Source: Thelephora terrestris (taxonomy: Eukaryota > Basidiomycota > Agaricomycetes > Thelephorales > Thelephoraceae). From it: a stretch of 64,000 bases of DNA. The notes under the pieces are model-generated. The model made no database searches. It was not told where the DNA came from and saw only the letters and a list, made by a program, of their open reading frames with translations. Positions within the stretch are counted from its first letter, which is position 1. Each line of letters begins with the position of its first letter. Positions 24,441 to 34,323 of the stretch are shown piece by piece. Location of the stretch: assembly GCA_015956445.1 (NCBI GenBank), contig WIUZ02000003.1:682001-746000 (forward strand), given 5' to 3'. Made by a program: the position numbers and the translations under genes.

Positions 24441-24946
24441 GCTCCTCGGCATTGATGACCGGAGTACCGGAAGAGAGATGCCTGGAAAGGTCCCCAATGT
24501 TCCAAAGCGAAGTGAGAGAAATCCTCGTTCAAGCTGTTAACAACCACGTACATGGTATCCATCCTCTTCTCCAGCCTAAAGATTCTATCTTCCCTTTCCC
24601 GCTCCATAGCATCCAACAAGCGAGGAACTCCAGGGCGATCCATACGAGTCCAGATAGGATCGTTGTACTCCGCTTCCGTCAGGTTGCTAAGCAAACGTCT
24701 TGCTCCAGCATGGGGAGCATTGAAACGATCGAGGCGGGGGTCTTCATAGCCGGCCTCTTCCCAGAACTGAGGCGGAGCATTATGAGTCGTAAGGAAGTCA
24801 ATGGCCACCTCGTTGTCCTGAGCAATGGCGGCGGGGGTATCGTACAAGTGTTGCTCCACGTTGTAGGGAGCGTCCGTCTCGAAAGACGGAGTAAAGGGGG
24901 TGGCGGCAGTATTGAGCATGACGGTAGTGGCGTCGAAGACAGACAT
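24140..24946 (-). CDS. Cargo gene 2 of the TGTCAGG element, unknown function
   Basis: A single open frame of 268 codons from the ATG at 24946 (MSVFDATTVMLNTAATPFTP). The N-terminal two thirds are rich in acidic and aromatic residues (PPQFWEEAGYEDPRLDRF), with a coiled-coil-like stretch DAMEREREDRIFRLEKRMD. The C-terminus is Ser/Pro/Cys-rich and acidic. An upstream in-frame start at 25048 exists but lies in what looks like leader sequence. It is convergent and overlapping with cargo gene 1. I do not recognise it. Confidence 0.5.
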   Translation of the reverse strand: MSVFDATTVMLNTAATPFTPSFETDAPYNVEQHLYDTPAAIAQDNEVAIDFLTTHNAPPQFWEEAGYEDPRLDRFNAPHAGARRLLSNLTEAEYNDPIWTRMDRPGVPRLLDAMEREREDRIFRLEKRMDTMYVVVNSLNEDFSHFALEHWGPFQASLFRYSGHQCRGAYCTDPPCKSPVIPSPPPGSGCSSPSIPSLESCPSLSDGGAIPEEEEPQESDDSFWSTLSSLRQVTSGSDEVESGSGGSPGPLWIRLSECSLVGREAGDA

Positions 24947-25534
24947 GGTGAAGAGTAACAATTTGAAGAGGTGGTATTGGTGTTTGGTGGGAGTGGAAAA
25001 GAGACGATGAGAGAAAACGATCATTAATCCCCATGACTTAAATAACATCTCGACTCTAAAGAAAACCGAAAGGGGAGAACAATAACCTATTATCCAACAA
25101 TATCCCCTTTAGGCTAAACGAACCCTCAGCCCCAATCACGATCCCATCAAATTCCGAGAAATCCCCATCGATCATGAGAAATCCCCCATGCTTCTATTAC
25201 TACCACAAAACACGAGAAATCCCCTGATCCATCTGTTCTTCTATTAACCCCGTATTAGTAATTACCACTCGTCGCCCCAAACCCCTTTGATCTGACTCAT
25301 TCGACCTGCCCTAAAACTACGCACAGACCATGTTGATGCTTGTTTGGTTCGTTGTAGAATTATGACTCCTGTAGAGGACTGGGTATATAAGGAAGAGCGT
25401 TCGCTCTTTTCTTTTCCCCATTCTCAATCTCTTCTGTACTCCTCTACCCATAACCTGAATAAAAGTAAGCTGAGGAATTCTCCTCACGCCTTACCTCTTC
25501 TGACTCATCTCAGCAGGAATCCTCCTGCCAGTGT

Positions 25535-26158
25535 ATGTTCAGTGCCCCTAATCCTTTCCCCTCTACCAGTCCAGTCCAGCGACCAGTCGTCCCTGACGCT
25601 AGAAGATCTATCTGGGAGTATAAACTCATCAGAAGTCTTCAAGTAAACCGAACCGCCGGTTTACTTACTCATTTCCCTTACTACCGACCCTTTGCAGCTC
25701 TCGACGCCGGAGTCACTACTCCTCCCTTTCTACTAGGAGCAGATCATCAATTCCTTTGGAATTCAGATCTTACTGAGAGTGTCCTTGCGACTGTCTACTT
25801 CAGTATCAGCCCGGCCTTTTACTTCCCTTCTCCACGTGTTCACCTCACCACTAATATCCATACCCATTCCCCCGCTATCATCGTCCTTTGGTGGGAGGTC
25901 CCAACTGAATTACCTTATTCGGTTATAGAATATCTCGTCAACTTCGAACGCCTTAGCGACCAAGACTTCGAACCTTTCGTGCAGCAACTCAACCAGTTCT
26001 GCCAAGACTACCACTCACCCGTGCACCCTTACCAGACAGAGTCACCTCTCTCTCTCGATATCCCTCCACCCCTCGTCTCCACACCTGGAACCCCCTTCAA
26101 AACCAGACCCGACACCCCTCACCCCTCCGCTAATCCTCTAGCGCCCCACAAACAGTAA
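25535..26158 (+). CDS. Cargo gene 3 of the TGTCAGG element, unknown function
   Basis: A GGTATATAAGG box at about 25381 and a pyrimidine-rich leader precede the ATG at 25535. The 207-codon product has a Pro-rich start, a central region with aromatic and beta-like character (FPYYRPFAALDAGVTTP, IIVLWWEVPTELPYSVIEYL) and a Pro/Thr-rich tail. A GTAAGC donor overlaps the stop codon, so it may splice onto the exon at 26180; the phases I can see do not match, so I leave them separate. Function unknown. Confidence 0.45.
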   Translation: MFSAPNPFPSTSPVQRPVVPDARRSIWEYKLIRSLQVNRTAGLLTHFPYYRPFAALDAGVTTPPFLLGADHQFLWNSDLTESVLATVYFSISPAFYFPSPRVHLTTNIHTHSPAIIVLWWEVPTELPYSVIEYLVNFERLSDQDFEPFVQQLNQFCQDYHSPVHPYQTESPLSLDIPPPLVSTPGTPFKTRPDTPHPSANPLAPHKQ

Positions 26159-26179
26159 GCAGGCCTACAACCCTGACAG

Positions 26180-27343
26180 GATCTGTTGGAGCATGGGGCA
26201 ACCGTTCCTCGGGCTGTCCGCTACGCCACTGCCGCCACCTCGTTGTTGTGGTCGCTCGTTCGGGAGGGGGAGAGCCGGGTAGGTTCTCCGTTTGAATATT
26301 CGAGTATGACTCTCGACTAATCAAACTGCCTAGGTTGAACGTTTGGAGCGCGAGGTGAAGGAGGCAAAGGCAGACGTCCTTCGTCTGTCGGCAGAGGGTC
26401 TTCTGATGAAGGAGACTCTGGCCGCTTTCCAGCAGGGGATGAACGAGGCATTGGAGGCGATGGTTGCCAACCATCAAGAGTTGATCGCCAGCCTGAAGGT
26501 TCGGGACAACAATATCAAGGGGGCATTGGCTAGGAGGGATGAAAAGGTTCTTTCAGCCTTTGCAGGTTTATGCAATGACTGAGAGACTTCTTCTAGGCTG
26601 AACAACTCGAAGACATGGTGGCTGTGTTGACAGTGCAAGTCGCGTCCTTGCAGGACCAGACCTGCAACTGCAAGGAAGGTCCTGTGTTGGTTGGTCAAGG
26701 GACTGCCGACGTTCCGTTCGAGCTAGAGTATGCCGACGAGGTGGTACTCCCATCGCCTAACCCGTCGTCCTACGCAACGCCTTCGATTGAGAATGTGGTT
26801 CCCGTCCCGACTCCGGCTCCGGCTTCTACTTTGGCCGAGTCCGACAAGGAGAACTGTCGGCGTTGCCCGTTGCAGCCGATCAGTCAACTGGTGAAGATTG
26901 AGGATGAGGTCATGGAGGTTGACTGGGCCGAAGATGTTCCGAGGGCCATTGAGGTACGTCCGGTGACAACAAGGCAGCGTTGCAAATGCTCGCGATGCCA
27001 TGTTGCTCATCGCATGGCTCCATCGGCTAATCCATACCCGCGTCCAGTTGAGTCGGATGGTGACCAGTCTGGTCGAGATGAGGGACGATCCTTCCGATAC
27101 CGGATCAACCGTCCCTACCGACAGGTCGAGTCGGAGGTCCGGCGAAGACACTTCACCAGACTCGCAGTACAGGATCCCACCCAGGGGTGTGATGAGGGAG
27201 ACGGAGGGTCACTCGTTGACTACGTCGACAGCGCTGCCGAGCAGTCACCCGGTGATGGAGATGTGGGACCACATGTTCAGCAGTTCGGTGACATCTGGGA
27301 GGCTGATCGGTCCGCTCGAAGGTATCTCTTCCTATTGGCTTGA
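26180..27343 (+). CDS. Cargo gene 4 of the TGTCAGG element, coiled-coil protein
   Basis: Three exons join in phase: 26180-26278 (DLLEHGATVPRAVRYATAAT), 26334-26546 (VERLEREVKEAKADVLRLSA) and 26597-27343. The second exon and the start of the third form a strong coiled coil; the rest is Pro/Glu-rich with a small Cys cluster (CKCSRCH) and a basic stretch. The first exon lacks an ATG, so a further 5' exon, perhaps cargo gene 3, is needed. It may be a structural or DNA-binding accessory protein, but nothing identifies it. Confidence 0.45.
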
Positions 27344-27665
27344 ACTAGAGGTTCAGCTGAGCGCGGAAGATGGTGACGCCATGTTCGGGGAGGTCCTTGC
27401 GAGGAGGGGCCAGCACTACGATCTCCGGGATGGACAGTTGATGACCTTTAGGCCTGCTGTAGATAGAGTTGACTTTTGAGGATGTTTATAAGCATTGTAT
27501 ATAGCCTTGTTGTTCCGGTTGCCATGAATGTTATTGCGCGTTGTGTGTTTTTGAATGATGGGTGTGAAGGATAAGGAGTGTGAAGCATTCAAAACATAAG
27601 AATGGTAAGAAGAGTTCAAAGAAAGAGCGTGTTATAAAAAGTTTAAAAATACCATGTTCCTGACA

Positions 27666-29157
27666 ATGGCAGGCCGTTTTCCCGACGTAAATAGTCAGGG
27701 AATAATAGACATATTCTGGGGAGGGATGCATCAGGCAATAAGAGTCGAAGTACTGAAAATGGGAGCTCACCCGGAACGGTCCGATTTGAATACCATCGCG
27801 GATTGTGCAGCGAGGGCAGAAGACGGCCTATTGGAAGCCGAATTACAAAAGCAGAAGGATATACCAAAGGAGGGACGTACTTGGGGAAGGTTCCCGAACC
27901 GAGTGAGCGGCCCACAGCCCCATCGCCCGGCAAGGGACGACGGCGGGATGGATCGCAACAAAGGGCAGGAGCAGGTCAGAGCCAACGCGATTACCCCTCA
28001 ACCGAGGATGGACCCGAACCGAACGGATGGAGGGCGTCACCCGGATGGAGGGCGTAACCGTCGTGCGCGAAAGGGAAGGCGAGTTAGTCGCGAAAAGCGA
28101 GATCAGCTCCGAGCCGAAGGAAAGTGCTTCCAGTGTGAGCAGGTGGGACATTCTCAGCGAGATTGCCCGGAATTAAATATGATGAGACCGCCTGCCATAA
28201 GAGCCAATAACGTCAACATCGCGAGGCTAGAACGGTTGGCGAAGACCAGAGGAAAGGCTGACTTACAAATGGGTCATATCTCGATGGTAGGGAACGACGA
28301 GGTCGTCGATGATTTGACTCCCGCGATGCACAAGGTGTACAAATGGTGCGCAGCAACCTGGGGGGAAGATAACAGATGGTTAGATCCAGCGACACGGTAC
28401 CAGAGCAAGTACGGAATTTACCAGTACGGGACACGCGCTGGGGACGTGATGGAGATAATTCTATACGACGAACCTGGGGTCAGACCGTTTGAGGTGGATG
28501 TTAGTCGTTTTATCAACCCGGAATTATGCCTGGCCGACATGTTGGGTGCGAAAGCGAACACAACCCCGGCATGTGTTCGGGAGGGCGGGTTCCGGGATAA
28601 CGGAAAATACGATACCTGGAAGTGGCCGGCCTTGGAATGGTTAAGGCAGTTGTTAACGGACCAACTTAAACTTGAAGAGAGCGGCGATACGGTGTCAGTA
28701 AAACCCTCGTATGAGGGGTATGGCCTACATCTCAAAGGCACCGATGTATATTACGAGATCACTCACACAGAGATGCTCGGGAGCGGCCTTCATATCGGGC
28801 GTGTGTTGAACGCCATGCGCACGGTCAAGGGGACCACCCCATGGGAGCGTTCCCCAATGTTCTGGGACAAACGCATCACCAAATGGCAGAGTCTGATGGC
28901 CCTCGCGACGAGGCTGACAGCGGGATCAGTCAGACACCATAAGCAAGTGACGGAGGGCGCGAACTCACTGGAGAAGACGTCGATGCAAGTAAAGGACCAG
29001 ACACGAAAGGTCCCAGAACCCATAGTCGTTCTAGCCTACATAAATGGTCACGAGGTCCGGGCCCTAGTCGACACAGGGTCAATGGCCGACTTCGTGTCAA
29101 CGACTGTCATAGAACAATTGAAGTTAAAGAAGGAGGTATATACCAAACCTCTCTCTG
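27666..29157 (+). mobile_element. Ty3/gypsy fossil, rest of gag and protease
   Basis: This is the continuation of the gypsy fossil of 19834-22056 beyond the inserted 5.6-kb element. It contains the gag C-terminal core, a basic linker, one CCHC zinc knuckle (CFQCEQVGHSQRDC) and an aspartic protease motif (VDTGSMADF). The fossil ends abruptly at about 29157, where the terminal repeat of the Penelope-like element begins. Reverse transcriptase, integrase and the 3' LTR are not in the window. Confidence 0.85.
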
Positions 29158-30233
29158 CAGTAGTACTTATTAAAATGATTAAGACTTTGTGATGTTTTGT
29201 CTTAAAAGTGAATGATTTTTCTCATGAGTTCCTCAATGCCCCCAAGGGGGCAAATTTTACTCATAGAGTATTAATCAAAATTATGGGGGGGACTAGGACC
29301 CAGCTGACCGGGCACTGGTGTTCCCAATTAGGCAGGTGCCGATGGTGTGGATGACCTGGGAGAGTGGATCGCTTATATAATGAAAAATAGACTGTGGGAA
29401 TTTCCGATCAAAATTTTCCCAAAAGGGAAATTTTGATGGCTGATATAAGCAGGTCATGTGACTGGAAAAAGTGGGTGTTGATTATGTAATCAGGTCATGT
29501 GACCAACCAAAAAAGGAAAGTTTTGATGGCTTACATAAGCGTCTCAAAAATGTGTTTGAAGGGGTCTTTCCTAAAAAGGAAATTCCTTTTTAGGAAATAT
29601 TTGATGGATTACCAAAAAAGGAAATTTTGATGGCTTACATAAGCGACTCAAAAATGATTTTGACAAAAAATCCCAAAAAGGAAATTTTGATGGCTTACAT
29701 AAGCAACTCAGAAATGATTTTGGCAAAAATTACCAAAAAAAGAAATTTCCTAAAAAGGAAATTATGCCCTAGAAAATTTGGAAAAATGCCAGAAAAATCC
29801 GAGTGAGGGGGGGCCGAGCGAAGCGAGGCCTAGGGAGATGGGCGGGGGCAAAGGGTAGGTGGGGAAACCACCTTTCCGCCCTTTCGTCTCTTTATAGCCC
29901 AAGAGACTCATCAGTGCCGTTGCCAAGTAAGGAAGAAGTTACCATTTGCGGAGAACAAAGCGGGGTTATGGCTTGCTATTGTTCTCCCCGATCGTGGGAA
30001 ACACGCCGAAGGCGTGTTTCTTCTGAATACAGATAAGGGGCCTGGGCCTTTGAGGTGAATGAATGTATTGTGATGCCCCTATCTTAGGGTTCTTTGATCC
30101 GTGATCTTCGGCCCCCTATCTGTCATCTATAGAAGATCAGTGGAGTTAGAAGCATCAATTCATTACCTAAGCGTCTCTTTTGACAGTTTCCATCAGAGAA
30201 GACTGATGATCAAAAAGAAGAGAAGACGTGATG
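29158..30233 (-). repeat. Penelope-type terminal repeat (pLTR), 3' copy
   Basis: A 1.08-kb repeat in the sense of the RT gene, lying 3' of it. It recurs as a partial direct copy at 45523-45960 and as an inverted copy at 45961-46995, with only a few differences (a TA indel, a TG/CA pair). Inside are three or four 65-70-bp repeats carrying TTTTGATGGCTTACATAAGC (about 29510-29720), a hammerhead ribozyme (29840-29926), and strong hairpins GAAACACGCC/GGCGTGTTTC (29999-30021) and GGAGAACAA/TTGTTCTCC (about 29949-29986). Penelope-like elements are known for such direct or inverted terminal repeats. Confidence 0.8.
29840..29926 (-). ncRNA. Type I hammerhead ribozyme, copy 1
   Basis: The minus strand carries CTGATGA (29914-29908), a 7-bp stem II GTCTCTT/AAGAGAC, then GAAA, stem III AGGG/CCCT enclosing an inner GGTGG/CCACC hairpin, then the cleavage triplet CTT. 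Stem I is GGCA/TGCC, a 3x3 internal loop and GGC/GCC. All core nucleotides (C3 to A9, G12 to A14, A15.1-U16.1) are present. The cleavage triplet CUU is permitted, though less common than GUC. The sense agrees with the RT gene. Confidence 0.75.
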
Positions 30234-30308
30234 CGTGATCGGATCAAAGAAGTTTGATCCGGCGCTTAACTTAATTACGTCTTCGGTGCTTGTTCTATTT
30301 TTAGAAAT

Positions 30309-30417
30309 TCCTATTTTTTCGAGGGAGGGTAACCGACGTTGGGTTTAGGAGGATCGGGGTCGTAAGACCCCATCCGACTTAAACCCAACTCGGTTACCCG
30401 AGTGAGAAAAAATAGGA
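30309..30417 (-). other. Long RNA hairpin in the 3' untranslated part of the Penelope-like element
   Basis: The arms TCCTATTTTTTC/GAAAAAATAGGA, GGGTAACCG/CGGTTACCC, TTGGGTTTA/TAAACCCAA and GGGGTC/GACCCC nest around the loop GTAA, giving about 40 base pairs in 109 nt. It lies between the RT stop (30829) and the terminal repeat, and is not part of the repeated unit. It may be the structure recognised by the RT; that is inference. Confidence 0.7.
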
Positions 30418-30828
30418 GTTAGGGTCTGCACGATTGCCAAATAGTATAGGCTTGCCTTATGCAAATATAGATTTTTTATACATGTTTTAAGTCATGTTAA
30501 CAGTTCAAGTTTTGTTGATTTCAGTAACCGTAGTAGGCGCTGCATGCCCATCCTGGCAAAATGCCTATCGTACCCGGGCCCGTCCCCAGTCCATAACCTC
30601 CCCCGTAGTTTGTGGCTCCCCCGAAGGGGGCCGGGAAGTCTCCCCCCGCATAAGGGGCACTACAGATCTTCTTCTGTGTGTAATAAAGGACTGAGAGTTG
30701 TCCCCAGTCAATAGATCTACAAGTATGAGCGTTCTTGAGGGTGGGCCCCCACGTCGGGATGGGAGGACGTGGACAGATGCCATCTTGGCACAAGATCCCT
30801 GCTCTATAATGCATGTTTTGTGATGCTA

Positions 30829-33800
30829 CTACTCTGTACGTTCATCGTACAACACCTGTTCGAAAAGGGGATCAGAGGGGCGTAAAAGGCCCCACTCGTC
30901 CATTGCTTTGTCGAAGATGAGTTTGTTCCAGGATCTAGTCAAATCCCACAATTGAGTATTCTTCTTGCGGGAGACTATGAAACGTCCCTTTTCGATCCAA
31001 GGCTCCGCCTTAACGGCGATTTTCTTTTGGGCAGCAGTTCCCTCCGGACCTCGGAAAGTAGTCGTCCTGGCATTGGACGTTAACTTTCTTCGTTTCGATG
31101 GGCCAGGGAGGTTACCCTCCCCACTGCGCTTTCCAAGTATAGAGTTGCCCTGATGAGTCCACTCTGCCTTAATCGTCTTCTCGAGCTCCTTAACGTTAAC
31201 GTATTTCCAGGCGTCATTGAAGTGGGTTTTCAACGTAAAGAGGATGGTTTCGTCTTCCTCGGGGTCCTTACGAACCGAGAGTCTATCTTCCCATCGCTTA
31301 TTTTGTTGTCCCTTCAACCATGACATAACCAGTGCTGGTGGATATCCTCGTCCAATGTAGAGGTTTACTGCTTCTCTGCATTGGTTAAGGTAGGTGTCCT
31401 GCACACTACACAACGTGGCCAGCCGGCTAATTTCGGACGAAAAGGTACCTTTCTTTACGTCTAAAGGGTGACCTGAGTCCCATGGAATACGTTCTCTGTG
31501 GGAGGATGCTTTAACGAAGGGTTCATGATAGATCTCTTCGCCCCTAATTTCCAGGTGTAAATCTAGGAAATTTGCTGTTAATGCGGGGGGCTCCCAAAGA
31601 AGGTTTACCGAGCCTAGTTTAAAAGGCTGCACCACTCTTAACGCCTCGGCAGGCGTGTCTGCTAAGATGATGGTGAATATATCGTCGAGGTATCTGCCAT
31701 AAAACAAGACTCTTTCGTCAAGTTTAGTGACTGAGGACCTCATGAATTTCATTTCGGCTTCTATACCATAAATGTTGGCAACGTCGGGTGAACCCGCTGC
31801 CCCCATTGGTAAGCCCCGTTTCTGGACGTATATATAGGGTAAATATGTCATAGCCGGAGGAAACAGTGCCACTTCCGCCATATCCTTATAGCATTGTTGG
31901 ACTCTCACTGCGTCAGCGCCGTTTAGGAATTCTCCTTTCGCATGAAGGTCTGGACGTATTACTCGAAAGTAGAATGAGTTAAGGGAGCGCCTTGCTTCAT
32001 CCAGCGGGATAGATGGGTAGAAGGCCACCACATCCGCGCTTACGATCCAGGCTTTCTGGCCTGCCGGTATTTTTACGTCCTTTAATTTACGAACAAAGTC
32101 TTTGCTCCCCTGTATGACCCAGGGGCATTGTTCAATATATGGACGGTACAATTTACTGAGTAACTTAGACGCAGGATTCTGGGGCAAACTGTGCCCTGGA
32201 CAGATCGGCCTTCCCTTCCACGGGTTTTTGTGGATTTTAGGGATGGAGTACGCTTCTGGAACGTACGGGATCCATTCACTCCACGTCTCTCCTGAGTTTT
32301 TAGGGAGGTTGTGGAGCAAGAATTTCGACAACTGCTTATAGTCTGCAAAATGCGTATTGACTAAGTGTCTAATTTTGTTACTGAGTTGGTTTAGGTGACC
32401 TACAGCTTCTTCGGAAGTTACTGGGGTGTAATTTTCGAGATCCCGAAGATTCTGCATTGTTTGATCAACGATCCAATCGTTTTGGAAGACAGCTACGCCA
32501 AGGTTTTTATCCGTATTCGTTACAATGAGGTTATTTGTAACTAGGAAGGCTTTGCAGCGGGCCACGTCAGGAGAGAAACGACCTTTCTCCATTCGTTTTT
32601 GTTCAGGTATGGATGCAATTGCTTTGGCAATGTACTCCTGTCCTGCAACAAGGCCAGCTTCTATTTGTCTCGAGGCCGGTGGAGGGACTTTTTCTTCTTC
32701 GTCCTCATCCTTTCCGACTTCGTAATCTGGATCGTATGGTTCACCGGTACCTCCTTCGATGTGGAATTCCCACCTCCATCGAATACGTCTTACGAGGTCC
32801 GTATATGCGTTTTGTATTAAACTCCCATCGATTTGCTTATGAAACATATACTTCAAAGACGCAGACAAATCATGTTGTATTCCCAGGGGGACGTGAACAC
32901 CAGGCTGAACATGTACCGTACTACGAGACCTGGCAATCGTCAACTCTCTAATTGACGAGCGGGTAAGTAAGGCTTGTACCTGTAATGGGGGGGGAAGGAG
33001 AAGGATTTCGTCAGGATAAGTTTTAGGTTTCCCGGCGGTCCATGGCTTACTTAAAACTATGCTCATGTTGCCTTTTTCTTCCCTTTTGCCTTCTCGCTTG
33101 GCCCATTCTTCTTGGGCACGGTGGCGCCGCCAGCTACTTGAGGTTGCAGAACCTGTTGCTTGGCGGAGGGCTTGGTCTTGTTCTTCTTCCTCTTGGGTTG
33201 GTTCTGCTGCTGCTGAAGCCATTAGTCGGTATGGAGATGAAGACTCCATGACGATAATGGATACCTTAGAAGAGGAGGAAGGGGCCTGTGGTTTCCCCAT
33301 TTGAGCGAGCGCCGCCTTTACCTGGCGGGCTACCTCATCCTGGATGGTTTTGTCCACAGTGGCCTCGGAGATGGGGGTGTCCTTCATGACAACGTCGATG
33401 CTAGCCTTGTCCTTTGCCTTCCCTTTGAAGGAGGCGACGGCCTTCTCAAGAGCCTCCCTTTTAAGGTCGAAGACCTTGGTAAAGATGGTGGGGAGGTCTT
33501 GGCTGAGCGAGTGGAGTTGGTTGCGGTAGGGCTTGTACTCGGCGTCCAAGACGACTTCCGGAGTGGAGTCGTCGCCTGGAGGCTTCTTCCAGCGAAAAGT
33601 GCCCTCCTCGTTACGCTTGGCATAGCGTTCACCGAGGATTTCCTGGGCCCTACTCACAAGTGCGGGTATCTCGAGGAAGGCAGCTGTGCGATCTCTCTGG
33701 GCCTTGACAAGATCAACTTGACAAGACAGCAGCTTAGATTTCGCTTCGCTGACGATCTTGTTAGATACGCCAACCCAGTGAAGGTTGAGAAGGTCTTCCG

Positions 33801-33912
33801 ACCCCTTGGCTACTTGAAGGTGGGGCACCTTGATTCCGTTATAATTCGAGGGAAATACATCCCCCGCGAAATCAAGGGCTAGCTTGGCAGCTGCCTTCTC
33901 GTAGGACCGGTG
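30829..33912 (-). CDS. Penelope-like reverse transcriptase, EN-deficient (Coprina/Athena type), main part
   Basis: This frame is open from the LINE insertion point at 33912 down to the stop at 30829, about 1025 codons. Markers of the Penelope RT group are the NTDKNLG motif (DKG-like), SIPKIHK, VSADVVAFYPSIP (first catalytic Asp), GLPMGAAGSPDVANIYG, YGRYLDD (catalytic Asp pair) and NFLDLHLEI in the thumb region. The C-terminal 200 residues are basic with KRRK, and hold no GIY-YIG endonuclease or Cys motif, as in the telomere-associated Athena and Coprina families. The N-terminal 300 residues are a Lys/Glu-rich helical extension. Its 5' end is at 40132-40512, separated by a LINE; the reading phase on both sides of the LINE target duplication agrees. 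Confidence 0.85.
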   Translation of the reverse strand, partial: HRSYEKAAAKLALDFAGDVFPSNYNGIKVPHLQVAKGSEDLLNLHWVGVSNKIVSEAKSKLLSCQVDLVKAQRDRTAAFLEIPALVSRAQEILGERYAKRNEEGTFRWKKPPGDDSTPEVVLDAEYKPYRNQLHSLSQDLPTIFTKVFDLKREALEKAVASFKGKAKDKASIDVVMKDTPISEATVDKTIQDEVARQVKAALAQMGKPQAPSSSSKVSIIVMESSSPYRLMASAAAEPTQEEEEQDQALRQATGSATSSSWRRHRAQEEWAKREGKREEKGNMSIVLSKPWTAGKPKTYPDEILLLPPPLQVQALLTRSSIRELTIARSRSTVHVQPGVHVPLGIQHDLSASLKYMFHKQIDGSLIQNAYTDLVRRIRWRWEFHIEGGTGEPYDPDYEVGKDEDEEEKVPPPASRQIEAGLVAGQEYIAKAIASIPEQKRMEKGRFSPDVARCKAFLVTNNLIVTNTDKNLGVAVFQNDWIVDQTMQNLRDLENYTPVTSEEAVGHLNQLSNKIRHLVNTHFADYKQLSKFLLHNLPKNSGETWSEWIPYVPEAYSIPKIHKNPWKGRPICPGHSLPQNPASKLLSKLYRPYIEQCPWVIQGSKDFVRKLKDVKIPAGQKAWIVSADVVAFYPSIPLDEARRSLNSFYFRVIRPDLHAKGEFLNGADAVRVQQCYKDMAEVALFPPAMTYLPYIYVQKRGLPMGAAGSPDVANIYGIEAEMKFMRSSVTKLDERVLFYGRYLDDIFTIILADTPAEALRVVQPFKLGSVNLLWEPPALTANFLDLHLEIRGEEIYHEPFVKASSHRERIPWDSGHPLDVKKGTFSSEISRLATLCSVQDTYLNQCREAVNLYIGRGYPPALVMSWLKGQQNKRWEDRLSVRKDPEEDETILFTLKTHFNDAWKYVNVKELEKTIKAEWTHQGNSILGKRSGEGNLPGPSKRRKLTSNARTTTFRGPEGTAAQKKIAVKAEPWIEKGRFIVSRKKNTQLWDLTRSWNKLIFDKAMDEWGLLRPSDPLFEQVLYDERTE

Positions 33913-34323
33913 TTTTTTTTTTTTTTTTTTTTTTTTTCGGTGCTAGTTTATTGTGCTAAGGTAATACTACCTATGTTACACATTACGAACTGCGAATTCT
34001 GGGTGAGGTGGTATGGTTGCCGGGCGAAAAGTTAAAATCTGTGTTGTGAGCTAGCCCTCAGCACTTCCCTCCTTTCGCCCGCATTCCTGTCCTTCCAGCC
34101 CTTCCTTCCTTCTTGTACTTTGGTCGGATATCTTTCGTATCGTTTCGAACTTGACAGCGTTTTAGTGAGGGGAAATTCCCGAGTGATGAGAGGTGAGCTA
34201 AGATGTTAGCGTAGGACGGTGTTGTTGGTCTGGCGTTTGGCGCCTTTCCATCCCGAGTACCTATTTCTTCCGATATCCCCAACGGAACTTGAAGGGTCGA
34301 TGGGTGTATCCTCGGTGAATGGG

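Larger units (their letters stand above)
22057..27665. mobile_element. Unclassified 5.6-kb element, TGTCAGG ends, ATGGC target duplication
   Basis: The left end reads TGTCAGGGCCACTCT and the right end CCTGACA, a 7-bp terminal inverted repeat. The direct repeat ATGGC flanks it exactly (22052-22056 and 27666-27670), inside the gag region of a gypsy fossil. No terminal direct repeats are seen between the first and last 500 bp, and no transposase, integrase, recombinase or reverse transcriptase was recognised. It carries at least four spliced or open genes of unknown function (23427, 24946 minus, 25535, 26180), two of them preceded by TATA-like boxes. A 5-bp duplication with TG...CA ends would fit an LTR-type integrase, but the missing LTRs argue for a non-autonomous or novel DNA element. 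22066-23340 and 27344-27665 contain no gene I can support. Confidence 0.8.

Noticed and set aside
22057-27665. LTR retrotransposon
   Set aside because: TG...CA ends and a 5-bp duplication fit, but the first and last 500 bp show no terminal direct repeat and no retroelement proteins are inside.
30521-30814. 97-codon Gly/Tyr-rich minus-strand frame downstream of the RT
   Set aside because: Short, low complexity, in the 3' untranslated part of the element; no support.
33301-33882. 193-codon plus-strand frame
   Set aside because: Antisense of the helical N-terminal extension of the Penelope-like RT.
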